Assembly: GCA_937892915.1 (NCBI GenBank)
Contig: CALBIC010000029.1
Location: 1-24,203, forward strand
Source of the DNA: UBA5972 sp002430125
GTDB lineage: Bacteria; Pseudomonadota; Alphaproteobacteria; Rhodobacterales; Rhodobacteraceae
Direction of reading: 5' to 3'
DNA length: 24,203 nt
Part shown: piece by piece, positions 15,958 to 24,203 of the stretch
Position numbering within the stretch: position 1 is the first letter of the stretch
Layout: each line of letters begins with the position of its first letter
The notes under the pieces: model-generated
Database searches by the model: none
What the model was told of the DNA's origin: nothing
What the model saw: the letters and a program-made list of their open reading frames with translations, nothing else
Translations under genes and position numbers: made by a program

Positions 15958-17397
15958 ATGGCATCAAGTATTATACCGGTTGAACCCTTCGATCTTGTCA
16001 TATTTGGCGCGACCGGCGATTTGGCGCGTCGCAAAATATTTCCCGCACTCTTTCATCGGCTTGAAGCCGGGCAAATTCCCGTTACAGCCCGCATCATCGG
16101 GTCTGCACGGGCAAAGCTTTCGCAGGCCGCGTTTCGCCGTGAAGTAGCGGATGCCTTAAGCAGCGTTACGGGTAACAAGGTACGGCTGAAACCGTTTCTG
16201 GATATGATTGACTATATTTCTATTGATGCAAAAGCTGACGCGGATTGGCAGGCGCTTGCCGATTTGTTGCGACCCGATGTTGTGCGAGCTTTCTATCTTT
16301 CGGTGGCGCCGTCGTTGTTTGGCGTAATCGCCGGAAAGCTTGGGCAGGTTGGAGTGGCCACTGCCGACAGTCGTATCGTGGTTGAAAAACCGTTCGGGCG
16401 CGATCTTTCATCGGCTTTGGCGCTTAACCAAAGCCTGCGCATGTGTTTTGACGAACAGCAGATTTATCGGATCGACCACTATCTGGGAAAAGAAACCGTT
16501 CAAAATCTGATGGCGTTGCGTTTTGCCAACGCGTTGTTTGAACCGCTTTGGAACAGTCAGCACATTGATCACGTTCAAATAACGGTTTCCGAAAATCTGG
16601 GAGTTAAGGGCCGGGGTGAATACTATGACAAGGCGGGAACATTGCGGGATATGGTGCAAAACCATCTGATGCAACTTTTGTGCCTAACGGCGATGGAGCC
16701 ACCATCGCGATTTGAACCCAATGCTGTGCGCGACGAAAAACTAAAAGTGATCCGTGCACTTGATCCCGTCTTGCCGGACCAAATTGTACGCGGTCAGTAT
16801 CGCGCCGATGACGACGAAGGAAGTTATGTGGACGATGCGGGTAATCCTGACAGCCGCACCGAAAGTTTTGTGGCGATGAAGGTTAATATCTCCAACTGGC
16901 GCTGGGCCGGTACGCCGTTTTATCTGCGTACCGGTAAAAAGCTGCGGGCGCGGCTTTCGGAAATAGCAGTGGTGTTTCGCGATCCACCACATTCGATCTT
17001 CCCGCTGATGAAGAAACGCAAAGGCAATGCGCTTATTATACGGTTGCAGCCCGATGAAGGTATTACCTTGCGCATGACGATCAAGGAACCGGGCCCCGGC
17101 GGAATGCGCCTGACAGAAGTGCCGTTGGATATGACGTTTGCCCAAGCGCTGGGCGGAGGTTCGCATAGCCCGGACGCTTACGAACGCCTGATCATGGATG
17201 TCATTCGCGGCGACCAGACCTTGTTTATGCGCGGCGACGAGGTGGTTGCCGCATGGGAGTGGGTCGATCCGATCATTCAGGCATGGGAAGACAGTAACGA
17301 TCTGCCCGTGGGGTATGATTCTGGTGGATCCGGTCCCGAAGACGCCCTGGCCTTGCTGCATCGCGATGGTCGCCGTTGGCGCGAGATTGGCATCTGA
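15958..17397 (+). CDS. zwf: glucose-6-phosphate 1-dehydrogenase
   Basis: Oxidises glucose-6-phosphate to 6-phosphogluconolactone with NAD(P)+, the entry to the Entner-Doudoroff and pentose phosphate routes. The 479-residue length is standard. Seen: the coenzyme motif FGATGDLARRK (16-26), VEKPFGRDL (142-150), the active-site signature RIDHYLGKE (171-179) with Asp173, His174 and Lys178, the catalytic His236 in RDMVQNHLMQL, and RTGKKL. It is the first gene of zwf-pgl-edd-eda-pgi. The stop TGA shares its A with the ATG of pgl (TGATG), so the two are translationally coupled. The ribosome site is weak. A LacI-type operator lies in the 85-base leader. Confidence 0.97.
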   Translation: MASSIIPVEPFDLVIFGATGDLARRKIFPALFHRLEAGQIPVTARIIGSARAKLSQAAFRREVADALSSVTGNKVRLKPFLDMIDYISIDAKADADWQALADLLRPDVVRAFYLSVAPSLFGVIAGKLGQVGVATADSRIVVEKPFGRDLSSALALNQSLRMCFDEQQIYRIDHYLGKETVQNLMALRFANALFEPLWNSQHIDHVQITVSENLGVKGRGEYYDKAGTLRDMVQNHLMQLLCLTAMEPPSRFEPNAVRDEKLKVIRALDPVLPDQIVRGQYRADDDEGSYVDDAGNPDSRTESFVAMKVNISNWRWAGTPFYLRTGKKLRARLSEIAVVFRDPPHSIFPLMKKRKGNALIIRLQPDEGITLRMTIKEPGPGGMRLTEVPLDMTFAQALGGGSHSPDAYERLIMDVIRGDQTLFMRGDEVVAAWEWVDPIIQAWEDSNDLPVGYDSGGSGPEDALALLHRDGRRWREIGI

Positions 17398-18083
17398 TGG
17401 TTCTGTTCTGCGATTATATCAGTCGGCAGGTTCAGGCAGATAGCCTTGCCGCATTGGTGGCTGGTCAGCTGGCAGGCGCAATTGATCGCAAAGGTCGCGC
17501 CAGCCTTGCAGTACCCGGTGGTTCAACCCCGGCCGCCTTTTTGCGAAAACTTTCGCAAGCGGATATTAGCTGGCAACATGTTTCGATTATGTTGACCGAC
17601 GAACGCTGGGTGCCAGAAAGTTCGGCCCGTTCAAACACAAAGTTACTGCGCGAAAATCTTTTGCAGAGCGCAGCGTCCAAAGCAACTTTGGTTCCCCTTT
17701 TCAAGCCGAGTGAACGCCCCGAAGATGTCATTGACGACCTTGAAGCTGGCATTCGCGCAGCACTGCCACTGGATGTCTGTGTCGTGGGTATGGGGACGGA
17801 TATGCACACCGCCAGTCTGTTTCCCGGAGCTTTAGGCTTAACCGATGCAATGACGATGGACTGCCCCCGACTTTTGATCCCTGTCCACCCACAAGATCAG
17901 GAGGCGCGCGTTACCTTGACGGCGCCAGCTTTGTGTAATGCTGAGAATTTGCATATACTTTTCAATGGGCCCGAAAAACTTGTGGCGTATCAAGTGGCTG
18001 AGCAATCCGGGCCGGTTTCGGATGCCCCCATACGGGTGATTTTGCGGGCTGTTACGCCTGTAACAGTACATTACGCGCAATAG
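17397..18083 (+). CDS. pgl: 6-phosphogluconolactonase
   Basis: Hydrolyses 6-phosphogluconolactone to 6-phosphogluconate. 228 residues from the ATG at 17397, chosen because it overlaps the zwf stop as TGATG; an upstream in-frame ATG at 17376 would lie inside zwf. Seen: VPGGSTP at 39-45, LTDERWVP at 66-73 and GMGTDMHTASLFPG at 131-144. The last is the NagB-like active-site segment, usually GMGxDGHTASLFPG, so Met136 replaces the common Gly while Asp135 and His137 are kept. The 3' end contains a perfect 7-bp-arm inverted repeat. edd starts 13 bases after the stop. Confidence 0.95.
   Translation: MVLFCDYISRQVQADSLAALVAGQLAGAIDRKGRASLAVPGGSTPAAFLRKLSQADISWQHVSIMLTDERWVPESSARSNTKLLRENLLQSAASKATLVPLFKPSERPEDVIDDLEAGIRAALPLDVCVVGMGTDMHTASLFPGALGLTDAMTMDCPRLLIPVHPQDQEARVTLTAPALCNAENLHILFNGPEKLVAYQVAEQSGPVSDAPIRVILRAVTPVTVHYAQ
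18049..18066 (+). repeat. perfect inverted repeat / hairpin at the pgl-edd junction
   Basis: CTGTTAC and GTAACAG are perfect 7-bp arms around GCCT, lying inside the last codons of pgl and 31 bases before the edd start. As RNA it would form a compact tetraloop hairpin; as DNA its TGTTA/TAACA arms resemble the operator upstream of zwf but with a spacer two bases longer. There is no T-run after it, so it is not a terminator. Confidence 0.6.
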
Positions 18084-18096
18084 GCAAGGTTCCAAG

Positions 18097-19908
18097 ATGC
18101 AACTGAATGACACCATCGCGCGAGTTACAGACCGGATTATTCTTCGCAGCCAAAACACACGCGGTCAGTATTTGGTTGGTATCCGGTCAGCGGGCGAAAA
18201 AGGCCCGGCGCGCGCACATTTGTCCTGCAGTGGGCAGGCACATGCTTATGCTGGTGCCGGCCAGGATCAGGCGGCGCTGGCAACCAAAGACGCCGGCAAT
18301 CTGGGGATTATTTCCGCCTATAACGATATGCTTTCAGCGCACCAGCCATTTCAACACTTTCCCGATCAGATCAAAATGGCTGCGCGGTCGATTGGCGGCA
18401 CAGCGCAGATGGCAGGTGGCGTGCCAGCCATGTGCGACGGGGTTACTCAAGGCACTGCTGGCATGGAACTCAGCTTGTTTTCGCGGGATGTGATTGCCCT
18501 CGCAGCGTCTGTAGCCCTTAGCCACAACACCTTTGATGCGGCCGTCTATCTGGGGGTTTGCGACAAGATTGTACCGGGACTGGTTATGGCAGCCCAAACT
18601 TTCGGCCATATTCCGGCAGTGTTTCTGCCTGCCGGGCCAATGACATCGGGCTTGTCGAATGACGAAAAGGGCAAGGTACGGCAACAATTCGCGGCAGGTG
18701 AAGTTGGCCGCGACGTGCTTATGGCGGCCGAAATGGCAGCCTATCACGGTCCGGGCACCTGTACCTTTTACGGCACTGCAAATACCAACCAAATGCTGAT
18801 GGAATTCATGGGGCTGCATCTGCCCGGTGCAAGTTTCGTGAACCCATACACGCCCTTGCGCGACGCCCTTACCGAAGCAGGCGCCAAGCGCGCTTTGGCG
18901 ATCAGCGCACTTGGCAACGACTACATTCCTGTGGCCGATATTCTGGATGAATGCGCGTTTGTAAACGGGATTGTCGGACTGAACGCGACTGGAGGGTCAA
19001 CCAATCTGTTGATCCATCTTGTCGCGATGGCACGCGCTGGCGGGATACTTCTGGATTGGCAGGATTTTTCGGATATTTCCGAAGCCACACCGTTGCTGGC
19101 GCGCATTTATCCAAACGGATTGGCAGATGTGAACCATTTCCACGCGGCGGGAGGTCTGGGATTTTTGATCGGCCAACTGCTGGGCGCCGGACTCCTCCAT
19201 CCAAATTCGATGACGGTAATGGGCGAAGGGCTGGAACGTTACACCCACGAACCAAAGTTGATTGATGGGGTACTTGCTTGGCATCCCGGCACAGCAACCA
19301 GTCTGAATGAACGGATTGTGAAAACCGTTGGCGATCCGTTTCAAAAAACCGGCGGTTTAAAAAGGCTGCTGGGTAACATCGGAACCGCCGTGATCAAAGT
19401 TTCGGCCGTCGCACCCGAACATCACATTGTCCAAGCCAAGGTGCGGGTGTTCCACGATCAGGCGGATGTGATCAAGGCGTTCAAAGCTGGCGAATTTACC
19501 GAAGACGTGATTGTAGTGGTGCGGTTTCAAGGTCCAAAAGCCAATGGTATGCCCGAACTTCACAGCCTGACCCCTACGCTGGCGGTTTTACAATCACGTG
19601 GCTTGAAAGTTGCGTTGGTAACTGATGGCCGTATGTCCGGGGCCAGTGGCAAAGTTCCTGCCGCGATTCATGTCAGCCCGGAAGCTCTGGATGGTGGCAC
19701 TATCGCCAAATTGCGCGATGGCGACATTGTCCGGCTGGACGCAGTAACAGGACAGCTTGATGTGTTGGGTGAAGGTGTTCTTGACCGCGCGCCAGCAACC
19801 GCTGATCTCACGGCGAACGAAACTGGTCTTGGCCGCGAACTGTTCGCCAATTTTCGCCGGATGGTTGGCTCGGCTGAAACTGGCGCCAGCGCGCTTTATG
19901 GGAAATAA
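18097..19908 (+). CDS. edd: phosphogluconate dehydratase
   Basis: Dehydrates 6-phosphogluconate to 2-keto-3-deoxy-6-phosphogluconate (KDPG), the committed Entner-Doudoroff step. The 603-residue length and IlvD/Edd-family motifs fit. Seen: ISAYNDMLSAHQPF at 72-85, GGVPAMCDGVTQGTAGMELSLFSRDVI at about 107-133 with Cys113, LGVCDKIVPG with Cys155, and TCTFYGTANTNQMLMEFMGLHLPG with Cys222. These three cysteines are the expected iron-sulphur cluster ligands, so the enzyme should be oxygen-sensitive. AAGG lies before the ATG at 18097, 13 bases after pgl. eda follows after 4 bases. Confidence 0.97.
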   Translation: MQLNDTIARVTDRIILRSQNTRGQYLVGIRSAGEKGPARAHLSCSGQAHAYAGAGQDQAALATKDAGNLGIISAYNDMLSAHQPFQHFPDQIKMAARSIGGTAQMAGGVPAMCDGVTQGTAGMELSLFSRDVIALAASVALSHNTFDAAVYLGVCDKIVPGLVMAAQTFGHIPAVFLPAGPMTSGLSNDEKGKVRQQFAAGEVGRDVLMAAEMAAYHGPGTCTFYGTANTNQMLMEFMGLHLPGASFVNPYTPLRDALTEAGAKRALAISALGNDYIPVADILDECAFVNGIVGLNATGGSTNLLIHLVAMARAGGILLDWQDFSDISEATPLLARIYPNGLADVNHFHAAGGLGFLIGQLLGAGLLHPNSMTVMGEGLERYTHEPKLIDGVLAWHPGTATSLNERIVKTVGDPFQKTGGLKRLLGNIGTAVIKVSAVAPEHHIVQAKVRVFHDQADVIKAFKAGEFTEDVIVVVRFQGPKANGMPELHSLTPTLAVLQSRGLKVALVTDGRMSGASGKVPAAIHVSPEALDGGTIAKLRDGDIVRLDAVTGQLDVLGEGVLDRAPATADLTANETGLGRELFANFRRMVGSAETGASALYGK

Positions 19909-19912
19909 GTTG

Positions 19913-20554
19913 ATGACACCACAAGACGCCAGCAAAAGATCCCGCGCGATTTGCGCCTTGGCACCCATCATCCCAGTGTTGGTCGTTCACAACGTGGCGT
20001 ATGCACGTCCCTTGGCCGAAGCCCTGATTGCAGGCGGTTTACCAGCGTTGGAGGTCACATTGCGCACGCCAGCGGCGTTAGATGTCATCCGCGAAATGGC
20101 CAAAGTCAAAGGCGGGGTTGTCGGGGCGGGTACGCTGATCACGCCAGCCGATGTGCGGGCCGCAAAGGCAGCTGGTGCGCAGTTTGGTGTATCTCCCGGC
20201 GCAACCGACGAATTGCTGGCGGCCTGCGAGGAAGAGGACTTGCCCCTGTTGCCCGGTGCCGCAACCCCAACCGAAGCGATGCGTTTGTTGGCGCGCGGTT
20301 ACGATATGATGAAGTTCTTTCCAGCCGAAAGTTCAGGTGGCGCGCCTGCGCTAAAAGCCCTTGGTGCACCCTTGCCGCAAATCGGGTTCTGCCCGACCGG
20401 TGGCGTGACGCCTGAAAACGCAATGGACTATTTGAGGTTGCCGAATGTGTTATGTGCAGGTGGCAGTTGGGTCGCGCCCGGCGACTTTGTCTCAAACGGC
20501 AAATGGGACGAAATCGAAGAGCTTGCAAAAAGCGCCAGCAGGCTTGGAAGGTGA
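19913..20554 (+). CDS. eda: KDPG/KHG aldolase
   Basis: Cleaves KDPG to pyruvate and glyceraldehyde-3-phosphate. 213 residues from the ATG at 19913, four bases after the edd stop. The open frame extends further upstream but only as a shadow inside edd. Seen: IPVLVVHNVAYARPLAEALIAGGLPALEVTLRTP with catalytic Glu47, VGAGTLITPADVRAAKAAGAQFGVSPG, and the Schiff-base lysine Lys134 in YDMMKFFPAESSGG. PTGGVTPENAMDYL forms the phosphate-binding end of the barrel. pgi starts 2 bases after the stop, so edd-eda-pgi are tightly coupled. Confidence 0.97.
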   Translation: MTPQDASKRSRAICALAPIIPVLVVHNVAYARPLAEALIAGGLPALEVTLRTPAALDVIREMAKVKGGVVGAGTLITPADVRAAKAAGAQFGVSPGATDELLAACEEEDLPLLPGAATPTEAMRLLARGYDMMKFFPAESSGGAPALKALGAPLPQIGFCPTGGVTPENAMDYLRLPNVLCAGGSWVAPGDFVSNGKWDEIEELAKSASRLGR

Positions 20555-20556
20555 AA

Positions 20557-22164
20557 ATGTCTGACGCGTGGCAATTGCTTGAAGCACACTATGCCAAAGT
20601 GGCAGACCGCAGCCTGAGTTCGTTGTTTCAGGATGAAAACCGGTTTCAGAACTTTTCCGCCGAAAGCGACGACCTGTGGCTTGATTATTCCAAGACCAAC
20701 ATTGATCCGGCGACGCGCGAATTGTTGCTGGACTTAGTCAAAGGCAGCGGGGTCGGCGAAAAGCGTGACGCGATGTTTGCCGGTGAGAAAATCAACTCGA
20801 CCGAGGGGCGTGCTGTGCTCCACACAGCCCTGCGATCACTACGTAAAACACCGCTGATCGTGGATGGCCTAGATGTCATGCTAGAAGTTCGGGCGACCTT
20901 GGCGCGGATGTCGGCCTTTGCCGAAGGGGTTCGCAGCGGCGCAATTGCGGCAAGTGACGGCGGGCGTTTCACCGATGTTGTGAATATCGGCATAGGCGGA
21001 TCTGACCTTGGGCCGGTTATGGCGACACTTGCGCTTGCACCTTATCATGACGGGCCACGGACACATTTCGTTTCCAACGTCGACGGCGCGCATATTGCTG
21101 ATGTGTTAAAGCCGCTAAACCCGGCCCGAACCTTGGTGATCGTTGCCTCAAAATCCTTCACTACGATCGAAACCATCACCAACGCGCAAACGGCGCTGGG
21201 CTGGCTTACCGCTGGAAACGACGCTGGTGCGACCAATCATCTGGCGGCAGTGTCAACCGCCGAAGATAAGACAGCCGCCTTTGGCATCGCCTCTGATCGG
21301 GTCTTTGGGTTCGAGGATTGGGTCGGCGGCCGGTATTCGTTGTGGGGGCCTGTCGGGCTGCCGGTTATGCTGGCGGTTGGTCCTGAAAACTTCGCGCAAC
21401 TGCTTGCCGGGGGTGCCGCAATGGACAATCATTTCTGCACAGCACCGATGGCAGAAAATCTGCCGGTGTTGTTGGCAGCCGTGGGCATTTGGCACAACAA
21501 TATCTGCGGCTATGCAACCCGCGCTGTCCTGCCATACGATCAAAGACTCTTGCGACTGCCAGCCTATTTGCAGCAGTTGGATATGGAAAGTAACGGCAAA
21601 GGCGTGACATTGAACGGCACCCCCGTCGAACGCAAAACCGGCCCGATTGTTTGGGGCGAGCCGGGCACAAACGGGCAGCATGCCTTTTACCAGCTGATCC
21701 ATCAGGGCACCAGCGTCGTGCCGTGTGAGTTTCTGATCGCAGCCGAGGGGCATGAACCTGGTCTGGCGCATCAGCACGGGCTTTTGAAAGCCAACTGTCT
21801 GGCCCAGTCGCGCGCGTTGATGACGGGGCGGTCGCTGGAACAAGCGCGTGAAATCGTGACCGGTTTGGGCTTGTCCAGGGATGCGGCGGAAATAATGGCC
21901 CGTCACCGGGTGTTCCCCGGTAACCGACCGTCAATCACACTGGCCTATCCCAAATTAACACCGTTCGTTCTAGGTCAACTTATCGCCCTTTACGAACATC
22001 GGGTGTTTGTAGAAGGCGCTGTTTGGGGCATCAATTCCTTTGATCAATGGGGCGTCGAGCTTGGCAAAGAACTTGCCAATATGCTTGTGCTAATTGTCGA
22101 AGGTAGCGACGCGACCGGCCTTGATGGGTCGACAATAGGCCTGCTAGACCGCCTTAAACCCTGA
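20557..22164 (+). CDS. pgi: glucose-6-phosphate isomerase
   Basis: Interconverts glucose-6-phosphate and fructose-6-phosphate. 535 residues from the ATG at 20557, with GGAAGG just upstream and 2 bases after the eda stop. Seen: NIGIGGSDLGP (143-153), VASKSFTT (197-203), the PGI signature around LDMESNGKG with catalytic Glu344, GEPGTNGQHAFYQLIHQG with His375, and WGVELGKELA with Lys504. Its place behind zwf-pgl-edd-eda suggests it returns fructose-6-phosphate made by gluconeogenesis to the Entner-Doudoroff entry point, as in marine roseobacters that lack phosphofructokinase flux. That last link is inference. Confidence 0.97.
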   Translation: MSDAWQLLEAHYAKVADRSLSSLFQDENRFQNFSAESDDLWLDYSKTNIDPATRELLLDLVKGSGVGEKRDAMFAGEKINSTEGRAVLHTALRSLRKTPLIVDGLDVMLEVRATLARMSAFAEGVRSGAIAASDGGRFTDVVNIGIGGSDLGPVMATLALAPYHDGPRTHFVSNVDGAHIADVLKPLNPARTLVIVASKSFTTIETITNAQTALGWLTAGNDAGATNHLAAVSTAEDKTAAFGIASDRVFGFEDWVGGRYSLWGPVGLPVMLAVGPENFAQLLAGGAAMDNHFCTAPMAENLPVLLAAVGIWHNNICGYATRAVLPYDQRLLRLPAYLQQLDMESNGKGVTLNGTPVERKTGPIVWGEPGTNGQHAFYQLIHQGTSVVPCEFLIAAEGHEPGLAHQHGLLKANCLAQSRALMTGRSLEQAREIVTGLGLSRDAAEIMARHRVFPGNRPSITLAYPKLTPFVLGQLIALYEHRVFVEGAVWGINSFDQWGVELGKELANMLVLIVEGSDATGLDGSTIGLLDRLKP

Positions 22165-22263
22165 AGGACGTAAACCGCTGGACCCACGTGCCAGACAACT
22201 TGGATTGCCGCCGCGCCCTTTGGGTGCTATTTGGCGCACAAAATACAAATAAGGAACACCCAC

Positions 22264-23658
22264 ATGACCACTGATTATATCGTCAAAGACATTTCCCTCG
22301 CCGCCTATGGGCGCAAAGAGATGGACATCGCTGAAACCGAAATGCCCGGCCTGATGGCGTTGCGTGAAGAGTTCGGCGCATCCAAACCCCTAAGCGGTGC
22401 GCGGGTTGCCGGCAGCCTGCACATGACAATCCAAACCGCAGTTTTAATTGAAACACTGACGGCTTTGGGGGCCGATGTCCGCTGGGCATCCTGCAATATC
22501 TATTCAACCCAAGATCACGCCGCAGCGGCAATCGCAGAAAGCGGCGTACCGGTTTTTGCCATTAAGGGCGAAACACTGGAAGAATACTGGGACTATGCCG
22601 ATCGCATCTTCTTTTTCAAAGAAGGCGGGTGCAACATGATCCTGGATGATGGTGGCGACGCGACGATGTATATCCTGCTTGGCGCACGCGTTGAAGAAGG
22701 CGAAACGGGTCTGATCGAAACTCCGACATCTGATGAAGAAATTGCGTTCTTCGCCCAGATCAAAAAGCGGATGAAAGCCAGCCCCGGTTGGTTCACCAAA
22801 CAGCGCCACATGATCAAAGGCGTGTCCGAAGAAACCACCACTGGCGTGCATCGCCTGTATCAGTTAATGGAAAAGGGCCAACTGCCGTTTCCTGCGATCA
22901 ACGTGAACGACAGCGTGACCAAGTCGAAGTTTGATAACAAATACGGCTGCAAGGAATCACTGGTTGACGGCATCCGTCGCGCCACTGACACAATGATGGC
23001 CGGTAAAACCGCCGTTGTCTGTGGCTATGGCGATGTTGGCAAAGGCTCGGCAGCATCGCTGCGTGGTGCAGGTGCGCGGGTGAAGGTGACCGAGGTCGAC
23101 CCGATTTGCGCCCTGCAGGCCGCGATGGACGGCTTTGAGGTGATTACGCTGGAAGACGTGGTTTCGACCGCCGATATCTTTGTGACCACCACCGGCAACA
23201 AAGACGTGATCCGTATCGAACATATGCGCGAAATGAAGGATATGGCCATCGTCGGCAATATCGGCCATTTCGACAATGAAATTCAGGTTGCGGCGCTTCG
23301 GAACCACAAATGGACCAACATCAAAGATCAGGTCGATATGATTGAAATGCCCTCGGGCAATCGGATGATCTTGCTGTCACAGGGGCGTCTGCTGAACCTT
23401 GGAAACGCCACCGGCCACCCGTCATTTGTGATGTCAGCCAGTTTTACCAATCAGGTTCTGGCGCAGATCGAATTGTGGACCAAAGGCGATGAATATAAGA
23501 ACGAAGTTTACGTTCTGCCCAAGCATCTGGACGAGAAAGTCGCGCGCCTGCATCTGGCAAAAATCGGAGTTAAACTGACGGTGCTCAGTAAGGAACAAGC
23601 AGATTACATTGGCGTTGATACCAAAGGCCCTTTCAAGCCTGAACACTATCGGTACTGA
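22264..23658 (+). CDS. ahcY: adenosylhomocysteinase (S-adenosylhomocysteine hydrolase)
   Basis: Hydrolyses S-adenosylhomocysteine to homocysteine and adenosine, relieving inhibition of methyltransferases. 464 residues from the ATG at 22264, with AAGGA 7 bases upstream; a TTG 33 bases earlier is in frame but has no ribosome site. Seen: GSLHMTIQTAVLIETL, SCNIYSTQDHAAAAI, the catalytic region NVNDSVTKSKFDNKYGCKESL with Lys220 and Asp224, the NAD motif CGYGDVGKGSA (253-263), and the C-terminal KPEHYRY with its NAD-contacting lysine and tyrosine. The extra segment at about 146-190 marks the longer bacterial form. I see no SAH riboswitch in the 99-base leader. A strong terminator follows. Confidence 0.97.
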   Translation: MTTDYIVKDISLAAYGRKEMDIAETEMPGLMALREEFGASKPLSGARVAGSLHMTIQTAVLIETLTALGADVRWASCNIYSTQDHAAAAIAESGVPVFAIKGETLEEYWDYADRIFFFKEGGCNMILDDGGDATMYILLGARVEEGETGLIETPTSDEEIAFFAQIKKRMKASPGWFTKQRHMIKGVSEETTTGVHRLYQLMEKGQLPFPAINVNDSVTKSKFDNKYGCKESLVDGIRRATDTMMAGKTAVVCGYGDVGKGSAASLRGAGARVKVTEVDPICALQAAMDGFEVITLEDVVSTADIFVTTTGNKDVIRIEHMREMKDMAIVGNIGHFDNEIQVAALRNHKWTNIKDQVDMIEMPSGNRMILLSQGRLLNLGNATGHPSFVMSASFTNQVLAQIELWTKGDEYKNEVYVLPKHLDEKVARLHLAKIGVKLTVLSKEQADYIGVDTKGPFKPEHYRY

Positions 23659-23696
23659 TCCCAAACGCGGTTTCTGACAGCTTAGAAACAATCAAC

Positions 23697-23725
23697 GGGT
23701 CCGGCAGCTGCCGGGCCTTTTCTTT
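23697..23725 (+). terminator. rho-independent terminator after ahcY
   Basis: GGTCCGG (23698-23704) pairs with CCGGGCC (23711-23717), with one T-G pair, around the self-complementary loop CAGCTG. It is followed by TTTTCTTT (23718-23725). It begins 39 bases after the ahcY stop. Confidence 0.85.
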
Positions 23726-23796
23726 ATGCGGATGGCCACGCGTCACACTTGCGACCAGACCGCAGGACATAGGCCATTTGTCACACAGATTTTCCT

Positions 23797-23824
23797 TTGC
23801 GCAATGCGGGTAAAACGCTATCAT
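23797..23824 (+). promoter_or_regulatory. possible sigma70-type promoter of the DUF2853 gene
   Basis: TTGCGC (23797-23802) and TATCAT (23819-23824) with a 16-base spacer, 81 bases upstream of the DUF2853 ATG and downstream of the ahcY terminator. The boxes fit the consensus moderately; no other signal supports the call. Confidence 0.3.
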
Positions 23825-23904
23825 TCAACCTGCTAAGGGTGGCAAATCCGCCGTCTTGGCCCACTTTTATTGTGTCGGTCGACGACAAAACTGGAGAACA
23901 CCCT

Positions 23905-24203
23905 ATGGGCAAGAGAGACGATCTGATTGCGAAATATGCGGATGATTTGAAAAACAAATGTAAAATGACACCAGATATGGCTTTGCTGACCAAAGTGACG
24001 ATTGGTTGCGGCCCGTCGATTTACAACGCAGATGCTTCAACGGTTGCAGGCTCGCAGCCGGCTGAACTGGAAACTGTTAAGAACAGTTTCCTGATCAAGA
24101 AACTGGGTCTGAAAGATGGGCCGGAACTGGACGCGGCTATCAAGTCGGCGATTGAAACCTATGGCAAGTCCGAGCGTAACAAGTATCGCGCAGTGATTTA
24201 CTA
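23905..24203 (+). CDS. DUF2853 family protein, cut by the window end
   Basis: Small soluble protein of the DUF2853 family; no function is known to me. It starts at the ATG at 23905 with GGAG 9 bases upstream. The frame is open for 99 codons to the window end, and full-length members are about 110 residues, so little is missing. Seen: MGKRDDLIAKYADDLKNKC, then MTPDMALLTKVTIGCGPSIYN, PAELETVKNSFLIKKLGL and YGKSERNKYRAVIY, all typical of the family. No signal peptide or membrane segment. It is the first gene after the ahcY terminator and probably has its own promoter. Confidence 0.88.
   Translation, partial: MGKRDDLIAKYADDLKNKCKMTPDMALLTKVTIGCGPSIYNADASTVAGSQPAELETVKNSFLIKKLGLKDGPELDAAIKSAIETYGKSERNKYRAVIY

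Noticed and set aside
16741..17361. 206-residue open frame antisense to zwf
   Set aside because: Fully inside a clear gene, with histidine/arginine-rich composition typical of antisense shadows.
22165..22263. SAH riboswitch upstream of ahcY
   Set aside because: The leader does not show the conserved core of SAH riboswitches and is short. Only a weak promoter-like pair (TTGGAT / TGCTAT with a 19-base spacer) was visible.

Overview
The window looks like chromosomal DNA of an alphaproteobacterium, most likely of the Rhodobacteraceae/roseobacter group. The main reasons are a divergent regB / senC-regA redox-control locus with the RegB quinone motif and redox cysteine, a long-form AhcY, a zwf-pgl-edd-eda-pgi Entner-Doudoroff operon, and moderate GC content. 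I see no rRNA, tRNA, CRISPR array, insertion sequence, phage gene or obvious island boundary. Gene density is high and no gene-free stretch exceeds 300 bases.

Layout. (1) 52-2785: RegB sensor kinase (minus strand), divergent from the copper chaperone SenC/PrrC and the response regulator RegA. A bidirectional hairpin terminator follows. (2) 2854-3967, minus strand: a Kbp/YgaU-like BON-LysM protein whose reading frame is broken near its start, then an HD-domain hydrolase. (3) 4033-8291, minus strand: a tight amidase - malonyl-CoA decarboxylase - malonyl-CoA synthetase unit that could turn a malonate amide into malonate, malonyl-CoA and acetyl-CoA. (4) 8492-15872, plus strand: a zinc-free quinone oxidoreductase, then an AtuA-family protein, an acyl-CoA carboxylase carboxyltransferase subunit (frameshifted as read), a biotin carboxylase/biotin carrier subunit, and a TIGR03084-like putative metal-binding protein. 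AtuA, carboxyltransferase and biotin carboxylase are joined by ATGA overlaps. Their substrate is unknown and the rest of the terpene pathway is not present, so this is the best candidate for an undescribed system here. A perfect 7-bp-arm inverted repeat lies just upstream of it. (5) 15958-22164, plus strand: zwf-pgl-edd-eda-pgi, which interconverts fructose-6-P and glucose-6-P, oxidises glucose-6-P to 6-phosphogluconate and splits this to pyruvate and glyceraldehyde-3-P. A GntR/IdnR-like (LacI-family) operator precedes zwf and a perfect hairpin sits at the pgl-edd junction. (6) 22264-23658: ahcY with a strong terminator. (7) 23905 to the window end: a DUF2853 gene cut by the window edge.

Two genes carry what looks like the loss of one base from a short homopolymer relative to the expected protein. 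These are either real lesions or consensus errors, and raw reads would decide. All functions are inferred from recognised sequence motifs; no database search was run.
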